Source: an uncultured Alphaproteobacteria bacterium (GTDB taxonomy: Bacteria > Pseudomonadota > Alphaproteobacteria > RF32 > CAG-239). From it: a DNA stretch of 64,000 bases. The notes beneath the pieces were generated by a model. That model saw only the letters and a program-made list of their open reading frames with translations, made no database searches and was not told the origin of the DNA. This document shows positions 10,264-20,101 of the stretch, in pieces (positions within the stretch are counted from its first letter, which is position 1; each line of letters opens with the position of its first letter). Location: NCBI GenBank assembly GCA_949297145.1, contig CASFQO010000011.1, forward strand, positions 1 through 64,000, in the 5' to 3' direction. Position numbers and translations under genes: made by a program.

Positions 10264-10557
10264 ATGAAAACGTATACTTACGAAGAGTTGCAGAATTTTA
10301 TTAAGCAGGAATTATCGAAACCGTATAATTACCAACTTGTTTATTGTTACAGCCGTCTCCAATCAGATAAGAGTTTACAAACTTTCATCAAAATAAGCGA
10401 AGATATTCGCTATGAAGTTCCATGGCATGACGGCCCCAAATACCTAAAAGCCGGAGATTATTTGCATGCAAATAATCTCGACATTTACGGCATTTCCGCC
10501 GCCACATTTGATAAATGTTATCAAGCAGTTGACCTAAACAGTCACATCGCACCGTAA
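10264..10557 (+). CDS. Small hypothetical cytoplasmic protein
   Basis: 97 residues, MKTYTYEELQNFIKQELSK at the start, no signal peptide or membrane span, no motif I recognise. AAGGA sits just before the ATG and a strong terminator follows at 10592-10622, so it is probably a real monocistronic gene. The 183 bp before it, back to the glycosyltransferase start, are AT-rich with no other feature seen. Confidence 0.6.
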   Translation: MKTYTYEELQNFIKQELSKPYNYQLVYCYSRLQSDKSLQTFIKISEDIRYEVPWHDGPKYLKAGDYLHANNLDIYGISAATFDKCYQAVDLNSHIAP

Positions 10558-10591
10558 CAAAAAAGCAAGACAAAACACAAATGCAACCTGA

Positions 10592-10622
10592 CAGACCGTT
10601 GAAAAGCGGTCTGTTTTTTTAT
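10592..10622 (+). terminator. Intrinsic terminator
   Basis: CAGACCG (10592-10598) pairs with CGGTCTG (10607-10613), 8-nt loop, then at least seven T residues. Confidence 0.88.
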
Positions 10623-10744
10623 ATATTATCCATCACATACAAACAATTTTGCACACTAACCAAAAAATATAGACAAAAATCATTGACAATTAAACAAAAA
10701 GTCCTTATAAATTAAGTAAATCTTAACCAATTAGGAGTTTGACC

Positions 10745-11095
10745 ATGAAAAAAACGGCATTACTGCTTCTATTTTTATGTTTAAGTAACAGTTATGCCCC
10801 CAATGTATTCGCCGAAACCGAAAACTGGTGCGGCAAATATTTTGAACAAGACGGCCGAGGTTATATACGTTTAGCCCGCAATGATTTTGGCATCGGCAGC
10901 TCTGATTGCAGCCTAAACGGATACAACAAACGCGCCGAAGAAAGCGGCACCGCCAACATAGAATTAGAGTTTACGCGCAACCGCTCCACCATCAACAAAT
11001 GGCGCAAATTTAACAATCATCTGATAGAAGTTCGCGGCAAATTTTCTAACGGAAGTATCTCCGGCACGCGTTTCATTCGAGATATGGGCGTATAG
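10745..11095 (+). CDS. Small secreted hypothetical protein
   Basis: 116 residues. A classic signal peptide (MKKTALLLLFLCLSNSY, then PNVFA) with predicted cleavage before ETENWC. The mature part is about 93 residues with two cysteines and basic, glycine-containing segments. No family recognised. The ATG at 10745 has AGGAG seven bases upstream, which favours it over the in-frame TTG at 10739. It is convergent with the PBP gene, with only 19 bp between the two stops. Confidence 0.7.
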   Translation: MKKTALLLLFLCLSNSYAPNVFAETENWCGKYFEQDGRGYIRLARNDFGIGSSDCSLNGYNKRAEESGTANIELEFTRNRSTINKWRKFNNHLIEVRGKFSNGSISGTRFIRDMGV

Positions 11096-11114
11096 AATAG
11101 AACCAAATCAAAAA

Positions 11115-12980
11115 TTACTTCATAATATCAGCCCAGATTTCAGTAGGCAACGTTCCCCCTCCGATTCCATCCATGGGTGAATTATCATCATTTCCCACCC
11201 AAACCGCCGCGGTGTACTTATCATTAGAACCGATAAACCAAGCATCTCGATAGTTTTGAGATGTACCTGTTTTGCCCCGTGCATTTTTAACTAAGCGGGC
11301 GCGCTTACCGGTTCCGGAAACCACAACTTCGCGCAAAAGCATATTGATATTTTGCACGGTTTTGGGCTGCAAAACTCTCTCTCGCGGAGAAGACTGATAC
11401 AGATAAAGCTGATATCCATCCGTATCGACCACTTCACGAATAGCATACGGAAAGACAGCAAGTCCCCCATTAGCCGTCGCGGCATAGGCAGCTGCCATAT
11501 CTATCACGCGCACATCAGCCGCCCCCAAAATAATCGATGGTTCATCTTGAATATCTGTCGTAACCCCCAGTTTCAACGCCATCGAAATAATATCTTCCAA
11601 ATTAAGATACGTTGCCAAATCCACCGTCGCAACATTAAGCGATTGAGCAAAAGCCTGCTTAAGACTAACCGCACCTCTAAATTTTCGATCATAATTTTGC
11701 GGTTCCCAATCACCAATCCGAATAGGTTCGTCAGCCAGCAACTCATCAGGCGAAAAACCGTTTTCAAACGCCGTCAAATAAACAAACAGCTTAAAGGAAG
11801 ACCCCGCCTGACGAAGCGCCTGTGTAGCGCGATTAAATTGGCTTTTATTATAGTCAGCTCCACCGACCATCGCTTTAATGGCGCCATTTCTATCCAAAAT
11901 CACCACAGCTCCTTCGGTAACGTGTTTTTTGGCATTTTCGCGCAAATGTTTGCGTAACAAATATTCGGCACGTTGCTGCAAATCATAATCCAATGTTGTT
12001 TTCACATAAATATCTTGGTTAGAACCTTTAACAAATTTTCCCAACTCCGACATAATATAATCACCAAAATAGCGAGCTCCCAAGATTTTATCCTTATTAG
12101 CTTCACCAATCGGGAGATGAATAGCCTTTTCCCATTCATTGCGAGAAATAGAACCGGCTCGCAGCATCAACTTCAAAACCATCTCCGAACGTTCAAGAGC
12201 AAGAGATTTATGGCTCAAATAGTTATACCTGCTCGGCGCTTTAAGTGCACCTGCCAAAATAGCTGCTTCCCGCAAGTTTAAATCTTTAGCTTTTTTATTA
12301 AAGAAACGCTTAGCCGCCGCATTTAGCCCATAAGCGCCACTGCCGAAAAACACTCGATTAAGATAAATATTTAAGATTTGCTTTTTGGTAAAATGCTCCT
12401 CTAACCACTGCGCTAAAAGATATTCTTGCACTTTACGCCTAATACTTTTTTCGCGCGTTAAAAACAGATTTTTGGCCACCTGCTGAGTAATAGTCGATGC
12501 CCCCTGCGCATAACGCATTTTAACCACATTAATCGCCATAGCACGGATAAACCCGATATAATCAAAGCCATGATGCTTAAAAAAGCGCCTATCTTCCGTA
12601 TCAATCACCGCCTGATAGACATACGAAGGCAATTCATCCACATCAACCGGCTCGGCAAACAAACTGCCATAAGATGTAATTTCCCGTCCGTCTGCCGCCA
12701 AGATTTTAACACCGGGCTGACGCTCCACATAAACCGCTTTAGAAAAATCCGGCAAGGTTTGATAACAATAAAACACAAACAAACCGCCCAATATTCCGAC
12801 AAAGAGCCCCAACCAAAGCAGTATCATCAAGAGCTTAAATTTCCACGAGTGCCGCTGTGTCTTCTTTTGAGTAGATTTTTTTCTCATCACCGAACGCGAT
12901 TTTTTTTGACGTTTAATTTGATTATCGTCAATTTCTGCCGTTTTCTTAATTTTTCTATGATTTGAGCGTAGTTTTTTCAT
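11115..12980 (-). CDS. Class A penicillin-binding protein (transglycosylase/transpeptidase)
   Basis: 621 residues, bifunctional peptidoglycan synthase. A long basic N-terminal tail (1-48) precedes one membrane anchor (about 49-72). The GT51 domain shows the catalytic glutamate in EDRRFF (129-134) and the GASTITQQVAKNL motif (160-172). The transpeptidase domain has SxxK as SSFK (394-397), SLN (447-449) and KTGT (569-572). It stops about 50 residues after KTGT, so it lacks the C-terminal extensions of E. coli PBP1a. It matches the short PBP1A/PBP1C-like proteins of alphaproteobacteria; I cannot decide between mrcA and pbpC naming. Confidence 0.93.
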   Translation of the reverse strand: MKKLRSNHRKIKKTAEIDDNQIKRQKKSRSVMRKKSTQKKTQRHSWKFKLLMILLWLGLFVGILGGLFVFYCYQTLPDFSKAVYVERQPGVKILAADGREITSYGSLFAEPVDVDELPSYVYQAVIDTEDRRFFKHHGFDYIGFIRAMAINVVKMRYAQGASTITQQVAKNLFLTREKSIRRKVQEYLLAQWLEEHFTKKQILNIYLNRVFFGSGAYGLNAAAKRFFNKKAKDLNLREAAILAGALKAPSRYNYLSHKSLALERSEMVLKLMLRAGSISRNEWEKAIHLPIGEANKDKILGARYFGDYIMSELGKFVKGSNQDIYVKTTLDYDLQQRAEYLLRKHLRENAKKHVTEGAVVILDRNGAIKAMVGGADYNKSQFNRATQALRQAGSSFKLFVYLTAFENGFSPDELLADEPIRIGDWEPQNYDRKFRGAVSLKQAFAQSLNVATVDLATYLNLEDIISMALKLGVTTDIQDEPSIILGAADVRVIDMAAAYAATANGGLAVFPYAIREVVDTDGYQLYLYQSSPRERVLQPKTVQNINMLLREVVVSGTGKRARLVKNARGKTGTSQNYRDAWFIGSNDKYTAAVWVGNDDNSPMDGIGGGTLPTEIWADIMK

Positions 12981-13045
12981 CCCGAAGTGCCTCTACAACC
13001 ATGATTTTAATGTTGTATAACACACTTTGGTTAGAAAAGACTTAA

Positions 13046-14026
13046 CTAAACAGTATGTTGCGAGCTCTTTTTAAGCGCCATCATATCAACCTTAGTCCCC
13101 CGCTGTTCCGAACTACGATTTTGTGTATGTTCTTGTTTGACGGGCTCAACAACCGAAGCAGAAGAAGAATTTTCTTGTTTTCTCTGTTCAACCAAAGATT
13201 TAACACGCGCCATTTCTTGAGAATTTTGTTGTTTATTTTGCGCCTCTTTTTCGCGTAACCGCTCACCCATCATTTGAATAGTACTGGAGCTTGGCACCCA
13301 ATGCGGTCTAAAATCTTTGATACCTGCCTCTTTTAATTCCCGCACAATACGTTCATCATGATCTTTAGCGATACTCTTCACGCCTTTTTCATATTCTTGC
13401 ACAAACATTTCAATATCTTTATGCGGAAAATCATATTTAACACCGGCCTTAGCCATAATCAAAGAAGAAATTTTGGATTTATCAAATTTTACTTCTTTAA
13501 GTTGCGGATTAAGTTCGCAAAGCTCATCCCAATCTTTCAACAAACTCTGATGCACCGCCTCTCTGTCCGGATAATGCAGATTACGCCACGCCTGCAAATA
13601 AGCTAATTTTTTATCAGGTTTCTGCACCACCGTACCATCACGCTTTGTAACCGTCTGAAAACAAGCGGAACGCCCATTATCTGTTTGAAAATTAGGAAAC
13701 AAGCCATATCTGTAAAAATGATCTTTAGCGTACTCCAAATCAGTCATACCATGCGGAAATTTATATCTTTCACCAATTTGTATTCCGAGTGTCTTTTCCG
13801 CTTCAGGAATACTGGTTTTACCGTCGACAACACCATCCCCATAATAATCCATCACAATCTTCTGAATTTCTTTTTCAGAAGGAATAGTTTCGTACCATTT
13901 TTTCTTTAATTCAGGACAAATACGCACAACTTCGTTATAATAATCCTGTTTAGAAAAACTTTTTTCTCGTGCAAACAGCTCGGGAAGCAACTCTTTCATT
14001 TCAATACTATTAAATCCCTCTTCCAT
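13046..14026 (-). CDS. Hypothetical soluble protein, 326 aa
   Basis: Charged, mostly helical by composition, with no signal peptide or membrane span. Two segments share a pattern: GIQIGERYKFPHGMTDLEYAK (about 81-101) and AGVKYDFPHKDIEMFVQEY (about 194-212), suggesting a loose internal repeat. The last 75 residues are a Gln/Ser/Lys-rich, probably disordered tail. No family recognised. GGAGAAAGACC precedes the ATG, a good ribosome-binding site. Divergent from polA, 148 bp apart. Confidence 0.7.
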   Translation of the reverse strand: MEEGFNSIEMKELLPELFAREKSFSKQDYYNEVVRICPELKKKWYETIPSEKEIQKIVMDYYGDGVVDGKTSIPEAEKTLGIQIGERYKFPHGMTDLEYAKDHFYRYGLFPNFQTDNGRSACFQTVTKRDGTVVQKPDKKLAYLQAWRNLHYPDREAVHQSLLKDWDELCELNPQLKEVKFDKSKISSLIMAKAGVKYDFPHKDIEMFVQEYEKGVKSIAKDHDERIVRELKEAGIKDFRPHWVPSSSTIQMMGERLREKEAQNKQQNSQEMARVKSLVEQRKQENSSSASVVEPVKQEHTQNRSSEQRGTKVDMMALKKSSQHTV

Positions 14027-14174
14027 GGTCTTTCTCCGCTATATAACCTATATTGGATATATAATACCATAAAATTAACCCCAAGTAAACAAAAATAGCA
14101 AAACCGAGAGTTTTCGCTTTACCACAAAGAATTAAACGATTATATTCCAAAAAGAAAATATAAAGGATAGGAAA

Positions 14175-16913
14175 ATGACGGAAACGGAAACACAAACAGA
14201 ACCCACCAAAGAAACAGTATGCTTAATAGACGGCTCCGGCTATATTTTTCGGGCTTTTTTCGCCAGTCCGATGATGACCAATCCCGAAGGTCTGCCGGTA
14301 AACGCCGTATATGGCTTTTTGAATATGTTTTTAAGCCTAACCGCCAACATCAAGTGCGATTATTGCTTAGTATTGTTTGATGCCAAACGTCAGAATTTCC
14401 GTAACGAGTTTTTTCCGGAATATAAGGCCACCCGCCCCGAACTTCCGCCGGAATTAAAACCGCAATTTGCCCTCATACATGAAGTTGTCGAAGCCTTAAA
14501 TCTGCATTGGCTGCAAATGGAAGGATACGAAGCCGATGACTTGATTGCCACTTATACCAATCTAGCCTTAAAAGAAAACAAAGAAGTCACAATCGTCTCG
14601 GCCGATAAAGACCTAATGCAGTTAATTCGCCCGGGTGTGAAATTCTATGACGGGATGAAAAACAAATTTTTCACCCCCGAAGATGTCAAAGAAAAGTTTG
14701 GCGTATATCCGGAAAGAGTAACCGACGTTCAAGCCCTAGCCGGAGATTCCACCGACAACATCCCCGGCATCCCCGGAATTGGCATCAAAACAGCTGCAGA
14801 GTTGGTAAACACCTTTGGTTCATTAGAAGGCGTATTAGAGCACGCCGCCGAAATCAAACAAAACAAGCGCCGCGAACTGGTACTAACCCACAAAGAAGAC
14901 GCTCTGATTTCTCAAAAGCTCGTCACCCTAAAGCCCGATGTACCGGTAGAATTACCGCTAAAAGATTTACGCTGCATGGCACCTCATGAAGACATTTTGA
15001 TTAGCCTATTAGACCGCCACGCATTCAAAAGCTTAAAAAACAAAGCCACCAACTGGCTCAAACAAAAATGTTGCGATTTACCGGAAGAAAAGAAATTAAC
15101 TCCGGTTTATAAGCTCGTCCAAACTTCAAGCGAGCTCAAAAATTTGCAAAATCAAATCTTAAAAAACAATGCCTTTTCGTTTAAGACACATCTTTCAGAT
15201 AACACCTTATTGGGGATATCCATCGGCCTAGATAACGCCTTAGCATATTATATTCCGACCACACAGGAACAAACCCCGACAACCGATTTATTTGCGCCCA
15301 TCACCACCACCCCAAAAGGCATTACCTTAGCAGAGCTAAAACAATTTTTGCTCCCCTTGCTAAATAATCCCGAAGTCTTAAAAATTTCTCTGAATATCAA
15401 AGAAAATCTTCGCCTTTTAGAAAAAGAGTTAAACCAAGGGCTGAATGCTCTCCCATATGATGATGTCGCAATTATGTCCTATGACATAAATAGTTCATCG
15501 GTGATGCACACACTGCCAAATTTATCGGCGGATATACTAAACATGACGCCCAAAATAGCCGCCCCAGAGTATAAAAAGACAGATTTCAAAGCTCTGCCAC
15601 CGGAAGAAGCATTAAGTTTCTTCGCCGAAGAAGCAGATTTAATCTACCGCCTATATAAACATTTTCGCGCTCAGTTGGTGCCGGAAAAGAAACTTTATGT
15701 ATATGAACAAATAGACCGTCCTTTATCATCTGTTCTGCAGGAGATGGAACGCGAAGGCGTCATGCTGGATACACTCAAATTAAAGCAGCTGGATACACAT
15801 TTTGATACCGAGATGAACAAATTATCCGAAGAGATTTACGCCTTAGCCGGTGAAGAGTTTAACCTAAGCTCCCCAAAACAAATCGGAGAAATTCTATATA
15901 CCAAATTAGGTTTAAAGGGCAAAAAACACACTTCCGGCTCCTTAAATACCAGTGCCGAAGTGCTGGAACAAATGGCCGAAGAGCACGAACTGCCGCGCAA
16001 AATTTTGGAGTGGCGCCAATACCAAAAACTAAAATCAACCTACACCACAGCCCTCCTCTCATTAATAGATAAAAACAATCGCGTACACACGACCTATAGC
16101 CAAATTTCAGTCAACACCGGTCGTCTGTCTTCATTAAATCCGAATTTACAAAATATTCCGGTGCGTACACCGATTGGGCGAGAAATCAGAGAATGTTTTA
16201 TCGCAAAACCGGAATACAAACTAATCGCCGCCGACTATTCACAAGTAGAATTAAGATTATTGGCCACTATTGCCGATGTCAAATTCCTACAAGAATCATT
16301 CCATGAAAATGTAGATATTCACCGCAAAACCGCAGCTCAAGTTTTCGGAATTCCTTATGAAGAGGTAGACGCCAACCACCGCCGCCGAGCCAAAGCCATC
16401 AATTTCGGTATTGTTTATGGCATTTCCGCCTTTGGTTTATCTAAAGAAATAGAAAGCACGCCGGCCGAGGCTCAACGCTATATTGACGCATATTTTGCCA
16501 ATATGCCGGAAGTCAAAACCTATATGGAAAAAGCCATCAACTTTGCGCGCCAAAACGGTTTTGTCACCACGCCGTTTAATCGTAAAATCAGCATTTATGG
16601 CATTCAAGACAGCAACAAGCGAGTATCCTCATTTGCGGAACGTGCCGCCATCAATGCTCCAATACAAGGCGGAGCAGCCGATATAATCAAACTTGCGATG
16701 AACCGCATATCTGCAAAGTTGAAACAATCCGGAATGCAAACCAAAATGTTACTGCAAGTTCATGATGAGTTGGTGTTTGAAGCACCATTCGATGAGGTAG
16801 AAAAAGCTTCCACCCTTATCAAACAAGAGATGGAAAACATCACCGGCATAGAGCTGAAAGTCCCATTGATAGCGGATATCGGCATCGGAAATAACTGGGG
16901 AGAAGCCCATTAG
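14175..16913 (+). CDS. polA: DNA polymerase I
   Basis: 912 residues. The 5'-nuclease domain (about 15-290) has LIDGSGYIFRAF, EGYEADDLIATY, SADKDLMQL and GDSTDNIPGIPGIG. The polymerase domain has motif A DYSQVELRLLA, motif B RRAKAINFGIVYG and motif C QVHDELVFE. The central 3'-5' exonuclease-like domain appears inactive: the DTE of motif I is replaced (FSFKTHLSDN, about 335-344), motif II reads NIKENLRLL and motif III FAEEADLIYRL, so the metal-binding acidic residues are missing or shifted. It functions in Okazaki-fragment maturation and repair. AGGA lies five bases before the ATG. Confidence 0.97.
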   Translation: MTETETQTEPTKETVCLIDGSGYIFRAFFASPMMTNPEGLPVNAVYGFLNMFLSLTANIKCDYCLVLFDAKRQNFRNEFFPEYKATRPELPPELKPQFALIHEVVEALNLHWLQMEGYEADDLIATYTNLALKENKEVTIVSADKDLMQLIRPGVKFYDGMKNKFFTPEDVKEKFGVYPERVTDVQALAGDSTDNIPGIPGIGIKTAAELVNTFGSLEGVLEHAAEIKQNKRRELVLTHKEDALISQKLVTLKPDVPVELPLKDLRCMAPHEDILISLLDRHAFKSLKNKATNWLKQKCCDLPEEKKLTPVYKLVQTSSELKNLQNQILKNNAFSFKTHLSDNTLLGISIGLDNALAYYIPTTQEQTPTTDLFAPITTTPKGITLAELKQFLLPLLNNPEVLKISLNIKENLRLLEKELNQGLNALPYDDVAIMSYDINSSSVMHTLPNLSADILNMTPKIAAPEYKKTDFKALPPEEALSFFAEEADLIYRLYKHFRAQLVPEKKLYVYEQIDRPLSSVLQEMEREGVMLDTLKLKQLDTHFDTEMNKLSEEIYALAGEEFNLSSPKQIGEILYTKLGLKGKKHTSGSLNTSAEVLEQMAEEHELPRKILEWRQYQKLKSTYTTALLSLIDKNNRVHTTYSQISVNTGRLSSLNPNLQNIPVRTPIGREIRECFIAKPEYKLIAADYSQVELRLLATIADVKFLQESFHENVDIHRKTAAQVFGIPYEEVDANHRRRAKAINFGIVYGISAFGLSKEIESTPAEAQRYIDAYFANMPEVKTYMEKAINFARQNGFVTTPFNRKISIYGIQDSNKRVSSFAERAAINAPIQGGAADIIKLAMNRISAKLKQSGMQTKMLLQVHDELVFEAPFDEVEKASTLIKQEMENITGIELKVPLIADIGIGNNWGEAH

Positions 16914-16948
16914 CATCTAACTAAAACAGCCAAAACAACGAGGAAAAA

Positions 16949-17605
16949 ATGATAATTTTTGATTTAGACGGAACATTGCTAAACACCGCCAAAGATTTGG
17001 AAATCGCCCTAAATTACGCGTTAAAAGAACATAATTTACCCCAAAAGAGCGAACCGGAAACATTAGCATTATTGGGTAACGGAATAGATATGCTTGTCGC
17101 AGGCGCTATTCCAAACGGCAAATCCAATCCGGATTTTCCGGCCATTTTTGCCACCTTTAAGAGCTATTATTCGGCACACCTAAACGACTACACCACCCCC
17201 TATGAAGGAATAATTCCGCTATTGCAAACCCTCCAACAAAAAGGTATCAAAATGGGAATTATCTCTAATAAATTTGATGAAGGAGTAAAAGCTCTGGCTA
17301 AAAAGTTCTTTGGCGGTTTGATTGATTATGCGCAAGGCGTCACCGAAACAGTAAAAAAGAAACCGGCACCCGATGCTGTTTTTGCCTTAATCAAGGCTCA
17401 ACACGCCGAAAATGAACCGAATTTTTACGTTGGCGATTCAGAAGTAGATATAGCAACCGCAAACAATGCCGGTGTGCCTTGCATCAGCGTTTCATGGGGA
17501 TTTAGAAGCAAAGAAACCTTGCAACAACTCCATGCACAAACCATCATAGATAAGCCGCAAGAACTGCTGTCGATAATAAACGAGAGCACCAAGCAAACCG
17601 CTTGA
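16949..17605 (+). CDS. gph: HAD-superfamily phosphatase, phosphoglycolate phosphatase-like
   Basis: 218 residues. HAD motif I is FDLDGTLLNT (residues 4-13), motif II ISNK, motif III a lysine in KKKPAPDA and motif IV GDSEVDIATANNAG. The helical cap after motif I is of the Gph type. Phosphoglycolate phosphatase clears 2-phosphoglycolate from DNA repair; pyrophosphatase PpaX or other small phosphate esters are alternatives. It sits 35 bp downstream of polA on the same strand, so is probably cotranscribed with it. Confidence 0.82.
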   Translation: MIIFDLDGTLLNTAKDLEIALNYALKEHNLPQKSEPETLALLGNGIDMLVAGAIPNGKSNPDFPAIFATFKSYYSAHLNDYTTPYEGIIPLLQTLQQKGIKMGIISNKFDEGVKALAKKFFGGLIDYAQGVTETVKKKPAPDAVFALIKAQHAENEPNFYVGDSEVDIATANNAGVPCISVSWGFRSKETLQQLHAQTIIDKPQELLSIINESTKQTA

Positions 17606-17640
17606 TTTAGCTAGAAATAAGTAAATAGTGTGCAAACAAA

Positions 17641-17676
17641 AAGCGCTGAAACATTAACCTCAGCGCTTAAATTTTT
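17641..17676. terminator. Bidirectional intrinsic terminator between gph and mltG
   Basis: AAGCGCTGA (17641-17649) pairs with TCAGCGCTT (17660-17668). A T-rich run follows on the plus strand, and TTTTTG follows on the minus strand, so it can serve both convergent units. Confidence 0.8.
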
Positions 17677-17694
17677 CGGCCCATATCTTAAGAG

Positions 17695-18669
17695 CTATTT
17701 CCGCATATTTTTCCGATACAAAACCACATTCCGATTATGCTCGGTAAGGCTCTTGGCAAAGCGATGCCCGCCCGTAAGCCCGTCTGCCACAAAATACAAA
17801 AACTTAGTTTTATCCGGATGAGCAGCCGCCATCAAAGCCTCTTTTCCGGGGCTGCAAATCGGCTCCGGCGGAAGCCCTGCATAACGATAGGTATTAAAAG
17901 GAGAATCCACCTCTAAATCTTTACGATAGAGAGGCCTCCCCAAATTCATCTGCCCTTTGGTAACCGCATAAATAACCGTCGGATCTGTTTGTAACTTCAT
18001 CCCCAAATTCAAACGATTCACAAACACCGAAGCCACTTTACGGCGCTCCGACGCGATTCCTGTTTCTTTTTCAATAATACTGGCAAGGATTAACAAGTCT
18101 TTGGGCGATTTAATCGGCAAGTCACTATCTTTTTCGGCAAATACCTTTTGTAATTCTGTCTGCATCGCTTGCTTGGCTTTTTTAAGAATGCTGTTACGCG
18201 ATTCTCCACGTGAAAAATGATACGTTTCCGGCAAAACATCGCCCTCTTTCAAATCAAGTGTAATATCACCGCTAAGATACGGATTAGCAAGCAAAATCTT
18301 TTTGATTTCAGCAAGAGCCTTACCTTCGGGAATAGTCACCGTCCGCACAATAACATCACCGTCCGCCAACCGATTCGCCACATCCATCAAAGACAACGCC
18401 CCCGAAAAAGAATATTCACCGGCTTTAATCTTAGCCGATAGCCCTTTTAAGCGCGCATAGAGTATAAACAAGCGAGCATCATCAATCACACCACGCTCTT
18501 GCAACAGATACGCGGTTTTGTTTAAGCCTGAACCCTTGGGAATCACCACCTCAACTTGGGGAGCAATCACATGCACTTTAGAAAATTGCCCATGGATCCA
18601 AATACACAAAAAAGCTCCCGATGCCATCATCAAGAACAACAACATCAGGAGCTTACGAAATATTCTCAT
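17695..18669 (-). CDS. mltG: Endolytic murein transglycosylase MltG (YceG)
   Basis: 324 residues. One N-terminal membrane span (about 7-27) anchors a periplasmic domain. A LysM-like lead segment (about 36-105) precedes the catalytic YceG region, with the glutamate in ASIIEKETGIASERRKV (about residue 200) and NRLNLGMKLQTDPTVIYAV. MltG cleaves nascent glycan strands and so limits their length. It follows fabF by 23 bp; the acpP-fabF-mltG order is common in proteobacteria. Confidence 0.95.
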   Translation of the reverse strand: MRIFRKLLMLLFLMMASGAFLCIWIHGQFSKVHVIAPQVEVVIPKGSGLNKTAYLLQERGVIDDARLFILYARLKGLSAKIKAGEYSFSGALSLMDVANRLADGDVIVRTVTIPEGKALAEIKKILLANPYLSGDITLDLKEGDVLPETYHFSRGESRNSILKKAKQAMQTELQKVFAEKDSDLPIKSPKDLLILASIIEKETGIASERRKVASVFVNRLNLGMKLQTDPTVIYAVTKGQMNLGRPLYRKDLEVDSPFNTYRYAGLPPEPICSPGKEALMAAAHPDKTKFLYFVADGLTGGHRFAKSLTEHNRNVVLYRKNMRK

Positions 18670-18692
18670 TACAAACCCGAATAATTCAGCAA

Positions 18693-19970
18693 TTAACCAT
18701 TAAATTTCTTAAAGATAATAGACGAGTTTGTACCGCCAAAACCAAATGAGTTAGACATAGCGGCTTTAATTTCGCGTTTTTTCGGCTTCAACGGAACCAA
18801 ATCAAAATCAGCCAATTCATCAGCCGGATTCTCCAAGTTCAAGGTTGGAGGACAAGTTTGTTCCTGAATAGCCATAATGGTATAAACAGCCTCAACAGCA
18901 CCGGCAGCACCCAGCAAGTGACCGATAGCCGATTTAGTAGAAGACATAGAAACATGTTTAACGCCTTCATCACCAAACAAACGTTTAACAGCCATAGCTT
19001 CACCAACATCACCGGCAGGAGTTGAAGTACCATGCGCATTGATATAACCGATATCAGAAAGTTCAACACCATTTTCTTTAGCATGGTCAACAGCCATTTT
19101 CATCGCTCTGTACGCACCATCACCGGAAGGAGCCGTAATATGATAAGCATCACCGCTCATACCATATCCGACAATTTCAGCATATATTTTCGCGCCACGT
19201 TTTTTCGCATGTTCCAACTCTTCCAAAACAACGGCGCCGCTTCCTTCGCCCATAACAAAGCCGCTACGCGCTTTATCCCAAGGACGAGAAGCCTTTTCAG
19301 GCGCATCATTAAAGTCAGATGTAATTGCCTTCATACGAGCAAACCCTGCCAAACCCAAAACATTAACAGCAGATTCGGCACCGCCTGCAACCATCATATC
19401 AGCATCACCTCTGGCAATCATCGCTGCGGCATCACCGATAGCGTGTGTACCGGTAGAGCAAGCTGTAACGCAAGCATGATTCGGGCCTTTCAAGCCATAT
19501 CTGATGGAAACATTTCCGGAAATCAAGTTAATCAAAACAGAAGGAATAAAGAACGGAGAAATTTTCTTCATACCGAATTCGTTAAAGGAAATAGAATTTT
19601 CATAAATTCCTTCCAAACCTCCGATACCGGCACCGATCATAACGCCGGCACGATATTTCTCTTCTTCTGTAGCCGTTTCAGGATCCCAACCGGCATCTTT
19701 CAAAGCATCACCTGCAGCCGCCATACCAAACATAATAAATTTATCATTTTTCTTTTGGTCTTTTGGTGCAAATACTGTATCCGGATTAAAATCAGGTTCA
19801 TTTTCACCAAACGGAACCTGTCCTGCAATCATAACCGGAATATCTTTCAGGTCTACACCTTCAATACGTTTAATACCGGATTTACCGGCCATCAAAGATT
19901 CCCAGTTATGTTTAACTCCTCTTCCGAGCGGAGAAACAACGCCCAAACCTGTAACGACAACTCTCTTCAT
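18693..19970 (-). CDS. fabF: 3-oxoacyl-[ACP] synthase II
   Basis: 425 residues, KAS II family. The active-site cysteine is in ACVTACSTGTHAIG (Cys171). The two catalytic histidines are in NAHGTSTPAGD and KSAIGHLLGAAG, and the C-terminal GFGGTNSSI motif is present. It extends acyl chains in fatty-acid synthesis together with AcpP, the upstream gene. AGAGG precedes the ATG. It is separated from acpP by a terminator at 20044-20077, so part of its transcription may be readthrough. Confidence 0.97.
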   Translation of the reverse strand: MKRVVVTGLGVVSPLGRGVKHNWESLMAGKSGIKRIEGVDLKDIPVMIAGQVPFGENEPDFNPDTVFAPKDQKKNDKFIMFGMAAAGDALKDAGWDPETATEEEKYRAGVMIGAGIGGLEGIYENSISFNEFGMKKISPFFIPSVLINLISGNVSIRYGLKGPNHACVTACSTGTHAIGDAAAMIARGDADMMVAGGAESAVNVLGLAGFARMKAITSDFNDAPEKASRPWDKARSGFVMGEGSGAVVLEELEHAKKRGAKIYAEIVGYGMSGDAYHITAPSGDGAYRAMKMAVDHAKENGVELSDIGYINAHGTSTPAGDVGEAMAVKRLFGDEGVKHVSMSSTKSAIGHLLGAAGAVEAVYTIMAIQEQTCPPTLNLENPADELADFDLVPLKPKKREIKAAMSNSFGFGGTNSSIIFKKFNG

Positions 19971-20043
19971 AAAAAAACCTCTTCAATCTTATCCGTGTGC
20001 GCCCAAGCCCTAAAGCCTGAGCGGCAACACGAATAACTTTAGT

Positions 20044-20077
20044 ATGAAAAAACTCGCTTAAAACCTTTGAGCGAGTT
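20044..20077 (-). terminator. Terminator between acpP and fabF
   Basis: On the minus strand AACTCGCT (from 20077) pairs with AGCGAGTT (to 20051) and is followed by TTTT. Lying between two genes of one pathway, it probably acts as a partial terminator giving acpP more transcript than fabF. Confidence 0.7.
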
Positions 20078-20101
20078 CTAACTTATGACAAATCCAAAGA
20101 C

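Noticed and set aside
19032-20036. 334-codon open frame on the plus strand opposite fabF
   Set aside because: Shadow of the strongly conserved fabF with the same biased composition; no independent start signal.
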